A stretch of DNA of 7,493 nt from contig CALEJW010000042.1 in assembly GCA_937898635.1 (NCBI GenBank), positions 1-7,493 of the forward strand. The letters are read 5' to 3'. Source of the stretch: an uncultured Pseudomonadota bacterium. Its GTDB lineage: Bacteria; Pseudomonadota; Gammaproteobacteria; Burkholderiales; Usitatibacteraceae. A program made the position numbers and the translations under genes. Below the pieces are notes generated by a model. That model did not search any database, was not told the DNA's origin, and saw nothing but the letters and a program-made list of their open reading frames with translations. Shown here piece after piece: positions 1 through 7,493 of this stretch. Within the stretch, counting starts at the first letter, position 1; each line of letters begins with the position of its first letter.

Positions 1-2412
1 CAGGTCGCAGCCGATCACCGCGTTCGCCTCGCCCGCCGCGATCCGCACCGCGTGCAGGTCCGCGGGGTTCGCCGCGATGCGGATGTGGGAGAAGACGGAA
101 CCGCCCTTCTGCGCGAGTCCCGCCATGTCGAGGACGCTGACCCCGCGGCCCTCGAGGTGCGCGGCCATGCCGACGAGGGCGCCGATGGTGACGACGCCCG
201 TGCCGCCGACGCCGGTCACGAGGATGCCCCACGGGCGATCGAGCGCGGGCAGCGCGGGTTCCGGCAGCGCCGGGAGCGCGTCGCCGGCCACGGGCTCGCG
301 CCGCCGCAGGCTCCCGCCCTCGACCGTCACGAAGCTCGGGCAGAAGCCCTTCAGGCACGAGTAGTCCTTGTTGCAGGAGCTCTGGTCGATGGCGCGCTTG
401 CGCCCGAACTCCGTCTCCACGGGCACGATCGACAGGCAGTTCGACTTCTCCCCGCAGTCCCCGCAGCCCTCGCACACGCGCTCGTTGATGACGACGCGGC
501 GGGCCGGATCGGGGAAGCGGCCGCGCTTGCGCCGCCGGCGCTTCTCCGCGGCGCAGGTCTGGTCGTAGACCAGCACGGTGAGGCCGGGAATCTCGCGCAG
601 CTCGCGCTGCACCTGGTCCAGCTCGTCGCGGTGGCGAACCGTCGCGCCCGTCGCGAGCGCGGCGCCGTCGCGGTACTTTCCCGGCTCGTCCGTGACCACG
701 ACAACCCGCTTCGCGCCCTCCGCCGCGACCTGCCGCGTGACCATGGGCACCGTGAGGCTGCCGTCCACGGGCTGGCCGCCGGTCATCGCGACGGCGTCGT
801 TGAAGAGGACCTTGTAGGTCATGTTCACGCCGGCGGCCACGGCGGCGCGGATCGCGAGGAGGCCGGAGTGGAAGTAGGTGCCGTCGCCGATGTTCGCGAA
901 GACGTGCCGCGTCTCGGTGAAGGGCTGGATGCCGATCCACGGCGCGCCCTCCCCGCCCATCTGCGTGAAGGTCATCGTCTCGCCGGGACGGATCCAGATC
1001 GCCATGTAGTGGCAGCCGATGCCCGCGAGCGCCTTCGAGCCCTCGGGGACCCGCGTGGAGGTGTTGTGCGGGCAGCCGGAACAGAAGTAGGGAATGCGCG
1101 CGAGCTTCGCGCGCGGGCGGGCGAGCGCCGTCTCCTTCGCCTCGAGGAAGGCGAGTCGCGCCTCGAGCGCCGGCGAGGTGTAGTACCGGGAAAGGCGGGA
1201 GGCGATTGCGCGCGCGATCGTCGCGGGCGTGAGCTCGCCGGCGGCCGGCAGGAGCCACTCGCCGCGGTCTTCTTCCCACTCCCCGTGCTCGTCGTACTTC
1301 CCGACGACGCGCGGGCGCACGTCGTCGCGCCAGTTGTAGAGCTGCTCCTTCAGCTGGTACTCGATCAGCTGGCGCTTCTCCTCCACCACGAGGATCTCGT
1401 CGAGCCCCCGCGCGAACTCGCGCACGCCGTTGGGCTCCAGGGGCCAGGGCATGCCGACCTTCAGGACCCGGATGCCGGCCTCCCCCGCGCCGCGCTCGTC
1501 GATCCCCAGGTTCTCCAGCGCCTGGAGCACGTCGAGATAGGACTTGCCCGCGGCGACGATGCCGAGCCGCGGGGCGGGCGAGTCGATCGTGACGCGGTTC
1601 AGCCCGTTGGCGCGGCAATAGGCGAGCGCCGCGTAGATCTTGTGCCGCTGCAGGCGAAGCTCCTGCTCCATCGGCGAGTCGGGCCAGCGGATGTTGAGCC
1701 CTCCCTCGGGCAGCGCCACGCCCTCGGGGATCACGATGGCGGGAAGGGACGGGTCCACCTCGACCGAGGCGGTGGTGTCCACGGTCTCCGAGACCGTCTT
1801 CAGGGCCACGCAGCAGCCCGAGAAGCGCGACATCGCGAAGCCGTGCAGCCCCAGCTCCAGGATCTCCTGCACGCCCGTGGGATAGAGCACCGGGACCATC
1901 GCGGCGTCGAAGGCGTGCTCCGACTGGTGCGGGAGCGTGGAGGACTTGCAGGCGTGGTCGTCGCCCGCGACGAGGAGCACGCCGCCGTGCTTCGCGGTGC
2001 CCGCCGCGTTCGCGTGCTTGAACACGTCGCCGCTGCGGTCGACGCCGGGACCCTTCCCGTACCACATCGCGAAGACGCCGTCGTACTTCGCGCCGGGGAA
2101 GAGCCCCGCCTGCTGGGAGCCCCACACGGCCGTGGCCGCGAGTTCCTCGTTCACGCCGGGGGTGAAGAAAACGTGGTGGGCCTCGAGGTGGGCCTTCGCC
2201 TTCCACAGGGCCTGGTCGAGACCGCCCAGGGGCGAGCCGCGGTATCCGGAAATGAAGCCCGCGGTCGAGAGTCCCGCGGCGAGGTCGCGCTCGCGCTGCG
2301 CCATGGCGAGGCGCACGAGCGCCTGCGTGCCGGTCAGCAGGACGCGGCCGGAGGGGCGCGTGTAGCGCTCGTCGAGGGATTGGAGCGCTTCGGGCCACGG
2401 CGCTGCGGACAT
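1..2412 (-). CDS. Indolepyruvate/2-oxoacid:ferredoxin oxidoreductase, fused multidomain form (3' end outside window)
   Basis: Predicted cytoplasmic TPP- and iron-sulfur-dependent enzyme that oxidatively decarboxylates aryl-pyruvates (indolepyruvate, possibly phenylpyruvate) with CoA to the aryl-acetyl-CoA, passing electrons to ferredoxin. Translation gives 804 residues without a stop. Fused family members are about 1150-1190 residues, so roughly the last 350 are missing. The N-terminal domain carries the family stretch LTGTQALVRLAMAQRERDLA followed by GYRGSPLGG. A TPP-binding domain begins near the cysteine motif FCSGCPHN (C444, C447; also C467) and holds GDGTYFHSG (about 508) and NDAVAMTGGQ. 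A ferredoxin-like segment follows, with C647, C650, C653 and C659, then C680, C686 and C691. The gamma-type domain starts at GVGGTGVV (about 734). The ATG is supported by a GAGGAG ribosome site 5 nt upstream and by the family N-terminus. The architecture fuses what archaea encode as separate iorA and iorB. The exact substrate is inferred from family only. Confidence 0.93.
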   Translation of the reverse strand, partial: MSAAPWPEALQSLDERYTRPSGRVLLTGTQALVRLAMAQRERDLAAGLSTAGFISGYRGSPLGGLDQALWKAKAHLEAHHVFFTPGVNEELAATAVWGSQQAGLFPGAKYDGVFAMWYGKGPGVDRSGDVFKHANAAGTAKHGGVLLVAGDDHACKSSTLPHQSEHAFDAAMVPVLYPTGVQEILELGLHGFAMSRFSGCCVALKTVSETVDTTASVEVDPSLPAIVIPEGVALPEGGLNIRWPDSPMEQELRLQRHKIYAALAYCRANGLNRVTIDSPAPRLGIVAAGKSYLDVLQALENLGIDERGAGEAGIRVLKVGMPWPLEPNGVREFARGLDEILVVEEKRQLIEYQLKEQLYNWRDDVRPRVVGKYDEHGEWEEDRGEWLLPAAGELTPATIARAIASRLSRYYTSPALEARLAFLEAKETALARPRAKLARIPYFCSGCPHNTSTRVPEGSKALAGIGCHYMAIWIRPGETMTFTQMGGEGAPWIGIQPFTETRHVFANIGDGTYFHSGLLAIRAAVAAGVNMTYKVLFNDAVAMTGGQPVDGSLTVPMVTRQVAAEGAKRVVVVTDEPGKYRDGAALATGATVRHRDELDQVQRELREIPGLTVLVYDQTCAAEKRRRRKRGRFPDPARRVVINERVCEGCGDCGEKSNCLSIVPVETEFGRKRAIDQSSCNKDYSCLKGFCPSFVTVEGGSLRRREPVAGDALPALPEPALPALDRPWGILVTGVGGTGVVTIGALVGMAAHLEGRGVSVLDMAGLAQKGGSVFSHIRIAANPADLHAVRIAAGEANAVIGCDL

Positions 2413-2417
2413 CGGGG

Positions 2418-2423
2418 CTCCTC
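2418..2423 (-). promoter_or_regulatory. Ribosome binding site of the indolepyruvate oxidoreductase gene
   Basis: Read on the minus strand this is GAGGAG, followed by a 5-nt spacer (CCCCG) and the ATG at 2412-2410. It is a strong Shine-Dalgarno match, and it supports this ATG over any alternative start. Confidence 0.8.
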
Positions 2424-2465
2424 GTTCGGGTGGCTTCGGGGCGCCTGCAACCGCGCGGCCCGTCG

Positions 2466-2486
2466 CGGAAAATCGATCGTGTTCCG
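2466..2486. repeat. Short dyad CGGAA-N11-TTCCG, possible operator
   Basis: Two 5-bp inverted arms (2466-2470 and 2482-2486) flank an unusually AT-rich 11-bp core for this region, which includes ATCGATCG. It lies 54-74 bp upstream of the oxidoreductase start and overlaps the weak leftward -10 candidate. Arm length and spacing would suit a dimeric regulator, but 5-bp arms arise easily by chance and no family site is recognised. Confidence 0.2.
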
Positions 2487-2525
2487 GCACGTCGCGCGGG
2501 GCAAGAGGATATCACCGCGGGCATC

Positions 2526-2545
2526 GCGCGCGAGGCCCCGCGCGC
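2526..2545. repeat. 7-bp inverted repeat abutting the rightward -35 box
   Basis: GCGCGCG at 2526-2532 is the exact reverse complement of CGCGCGC at 2539-2545, with a 6-nt spacer. The right arm ends at the base just before the proposed -35 hexamer (2546-2551), a position where a bound regulator could act. The arms are simple alternating CG, common in such GC-rich DNA, so function is speculative. Confidence 0.3.
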
Positions 2546-2574
2546 TTGGTCGTCGCGGTGCGCCGTGCTACAAT
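2546..2574 (+). promoter_or_regulatory. Sigma70-type promoter of the glgB-glgE-treS operon
   Basis: The -10 hexamer TACAAT (2569-2574) matches five of six consensus bases. It is preceded by TG at 2566-2567, which gives an extended -10. TTGGTC (2546-2551) lies exactly 17 bp upstream and keeps the TTG of the -35 consensus, with poor matches in its other half. Such an AT-rich hexamer stands out in this GC-rich sequence. Transcription would start near 2580-2582, leaving a leader of about 145 nt before the glgB GTG. An extended -10 often compensates for a weak -35. No activator site is recognised. Confidence 0.6.
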
Positions 2575-2649
2575 ACGACGGCATTTGCGGCCCGAACGAT
2601 CACTCGCGTTTCCTTGTCGCGTCAGCGTTCGCATCGCCGCACACGAAAG

Positions 2650-2667
2650 TCGCGCCGCCAGGCGCGA
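2650..2667 (+). other. Hairpin in the glgB leader
   Basis: A perfect 7-bp stem, TCGCGCC paired with GGCGCGA, closes a 4-nt loop (GCCA). It sits in the predicted untranslated leader, 58 nt before the GTG. No run of T follows, so it is not a typical intrinsic terminator. It may be a leader structure or chance. Confidence 0.35.
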
Positions 2668-2680
2668 TAGCCGTCGGCCT

Positions 2681-2694
2681 CCCGGCCGGCCGGG
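2681..2694. repeat. 14-bp perfect GC palindrome in the glgB leader
   Basis: CCCGGCCGGCCGGG is identical to its reverse complement. It lies 31 bp upstream of the glgB start and 14 bp after the 2650-2667 hairpin. In RNA it could fold only with a tight loop, or pair with another copy. In DNA it could be a protein site. No T-tract follows, so it is not an intrinsic terminator. Confidence 0.35.
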
Positions 2695-2715
2695 TCCTCT
2701 CACCAGCGAAACCTC

Positions 2716-2721
2716 GGAAGG
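2716..2721 (+). promoter_or_regulatory. Ribosome binding site of glgB
   Basis: GGAAGG lies 4 nt upstream of the GTG at 2726 and decides the start. The same frame stays open upstream to 2546, but that stretch includes the promoter and has no branching-enzyme similarity. Confidence 0.6.
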
Positions 2722-2725
2722 CATC

Positions 2726-6599
<3,874 letters not shown>

Positions 6600-6609
6600 A
6601 GCCCCGACC

Positions 6610-7493
6610 GTGAGCACACCCCGCGCCCCCGCCATGCCGGCCGCCGAGGCCACCTTCGCCGTCGCGCCCGGCGGCGACGACGCCCTCTGGTACAAGGACG
6701 CGGTCATCTACCAGGTCCACGTGAAGGCCTTCTTCGACTCCGACGACGACGGCATCGGGGACTTCCGCGGCATCACCTCGAAGCTCGACTACATCCGCGA
6801 CCTCGGGGTCAACACGATCTGGATCCTGCCCTTCTACCCCTCCCCGCAGAAGGACGACGGCTACGACGTCGCGGACTACCACAACGTGCACCCGCAGTAC
6901 GGCAGCCGCAACGACTTCCGCCAGTTCGTCCGCGAGGCGCACCGCAGGAACCTGCGGGTGATCACCGAGCTCGTGGTGAACCACACCTCCGACCAGCACC
7001 CCTGGTTCCAGGCCGCGCGCCGCGCGCCGCCGGGCTCCTCCAAGCGCGACTTCTACGTCTGGAGCGATTCCGACGACAAGTACAAGGGCACCCGCATCAT
7101 CTTCACCGACACGGAGACGTCGAACTGGACCTGGGACCCGGTCGCCAAGGCCTATTTCTGGCACCGCTTCTTCAGCCACCAGCCGGACTTGAACTTCGAC
7201 AACCCGATCGTGCTGAAGGCCGTGGTGCGCGCCATGCGCTTCTGGCTGGACATGGGCGTGGACGGCTTCCGGCTCGACGCGATCCCCTACCTCGTCGAGC
7301 GCGAGGGCACCTCGAACGAGAACCTCCCCGAGACCCACGCGGTGATCAAGCGGATCCGCTCGCTCCTCGACGCGCACTACTCCTCGCGCCTGCTCCTCGC
7401 CGAGGCGAACCAGTGGCCCGAGGACGTGCGCGAATACTTCGGCGACGGCGACGAGTGCCACATGGCCTACCACTTCCCGCTGATGCCGCGCAT
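6610..7493 (+). CDS. treS: Trehalose synthase (maltose alpha-D-glucosyltransferase) TreS, N-terminal part; runs off window
   Basis: Reversibly interconverts trehalose and maltose by intramolecular glucosyl transfer, feeding maltose to a maltokinase and then GlgE. 294 codons are visible with no stop; the complete catalytic protein is usually about 550-690 residues, or about 1100 when fused to maltokinase. The GH13 domain begins at W27-Y28-K29-D30 and continues AVIYQVHVKAFFDSDDDGIGDF. Other family blocks are VVNHTSDQHPWF (123-133) and the nucleophile D223 in GVDGFRLDAIPYL. Acid/base E265 in LLAEANQWP lies 42 residues on, the same spacing as D230/E272 of Mycobacterium smegmatis TreS. The third acidic residue lies outside the window. 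The start is uncertain: GTG 6610 has little Shine-Dalgarno support, and ATG 6634 in the same frame is equally weak. The residues before W27 are Ala/Pro-rich and not family-diagnostic. Third gene of the operon. Confidence 0.94.
   Translation, partial: MSTPRAPAMPAAEATFAVAPGGDDALWYKDAVIYQVHVKAFFDSDDDGIGDFRGITSKLDYIRDLGVNTIWILPFYPSPQKDDGYDVADYHNVHPQYGSRNDFRQFVREAHRRNLRVITELVVNHTSDQHPWFQAARRAPPGSSKRDFYVWSDSDDKYKGTRIIFTDTETSNWTWDPVAKAYFWHRFFSHQPDLNFDNPIVLKAVVRAMRFWLDMGVDGFRLDAIPYLVEREGTSNENLPETHAVIKRIRSLLDAHYSSRLLLAEANQWPEDVREYFGDGDECHMAYHFPLMPR

Larger units (their letters stand above)
2413..2725. promoter_or_regulatory. Divergent intergenic regulatory region, no gene seen
   Basis: About 313 bp separate the starts of two divergent genes. 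No frame in it looks like a real small gene: the open frames crossing it lack a family-like sequence and are by-products of GC-rich composition. It holds a rightward sigma70-type promoter (2546-2574) and an inverted repeat against its -35 box (2526-2545). It also holds a GC-rich structured leader with a hairpin (2650-2667) and a palindrome (2681-2694), and a dyad CGGAA-N11-TTCCG (2466-2486) nearer the leftward gene. For the leftward gene I see only a weak promoter candidate: on the minus strand TTGCCC (2504-2499), 17 nt, then CACGAT (2481-2476). No tRNA, known riboswitch or terminator with a T-tract was recognised. Confidence 0.7.

Noticed and set aside
52..2670. An 872-codon open frame on the plus strand opposite the oxidoreductase
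   Set aside because: Its translation is Arg/Ala/Gly/Val/His-rich with no recognisable domain. It lies antisense to a gene with clear family motifs through 804 residues, and it crosses the intergenic promoter. This is the usual antisense shadow of a GC3-rich gene.
2650..2694. Intrinsic terminator or riboswitch in the glgB leader
   Set aside because: The hairpin and palindrome are GC-rich, but no T-tract follows either, and I recognise no known riboswitch core.
6600..6609. Terminator or promoter between glgE and treS
   Set aside because: Only 10 bp separate the genes, with no hairpin or promoter element, so read-through within one operon is simpler.

Overview
The window is strongly GC-rich, with third codon positions almost always G or C, and densely coding. 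Codon use, short spacings and family membership point to a high-GC proteobacterium. Betaproteobacteria is my first guess, because fused indolepyruvate oxidoreductases and GlgE-pathway clusters both occur there, but the taxon is inferred and not proven. The window contains two divergent transcription units separated by a regulatory gap of about 313 bp.

Left unit (1-2412, minus strand): the N-terminal 804 residues of a large fused indolepyruvate/2-oxoacid:ferredoxin oxidoreductase. Its 3' end lies beyond position 1. No stop codon is seen, so long open frames on the opposite strand (for example plus 52-2670) are tempting but are shadows.

Intergenic region (2413-2725): a good sigma70-type promoter with an extended -10 (TG-C-TACAAT, 2566-2574) reads rightward. 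A 7-bp inverted repeat touches its -35 box. The promoter implies a leader of about 145 nt upstream of glgB, containing a 7-bp hairpin and a 14-bp perfect palindrome. The leftward promoter is much less clear.

Right unit (2726-7493, plus strand): glgB (short-form glycogen branching enzyme, GTG start), glgE (maltosyl-1-phosphate:glucan maltosyltransferase), then the first 294 codons of treS (trehalose synthase / maltose isomerase), which runs off the window. glgB and glgE overlap by 8 bp, and glgE and treS are 10 bp apart, so this looks like one operon.

Together the three genes encode most of the GlgE route. TreS interconverts trehalose and maltose, a maltokinase phosphorylates maltose, GlgE polymerises maltose-1-phosphate into linear alpha-1,4-glucan, and GlgB adds alpha-1,6 branches. 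The maltokinase is the one missing step. It is expected either as a C-terminal domain of this TreS or in the next gene, outside the window. All catalytic residues that can be checked are intact in GlgB, GlgE and the visible part of TreS. I see no RNA gene, mobile element, CRISPR array or novel defence-like system here. The genes are recognisable metabolic families, and the least explained sequence is the divergent regulatory region.
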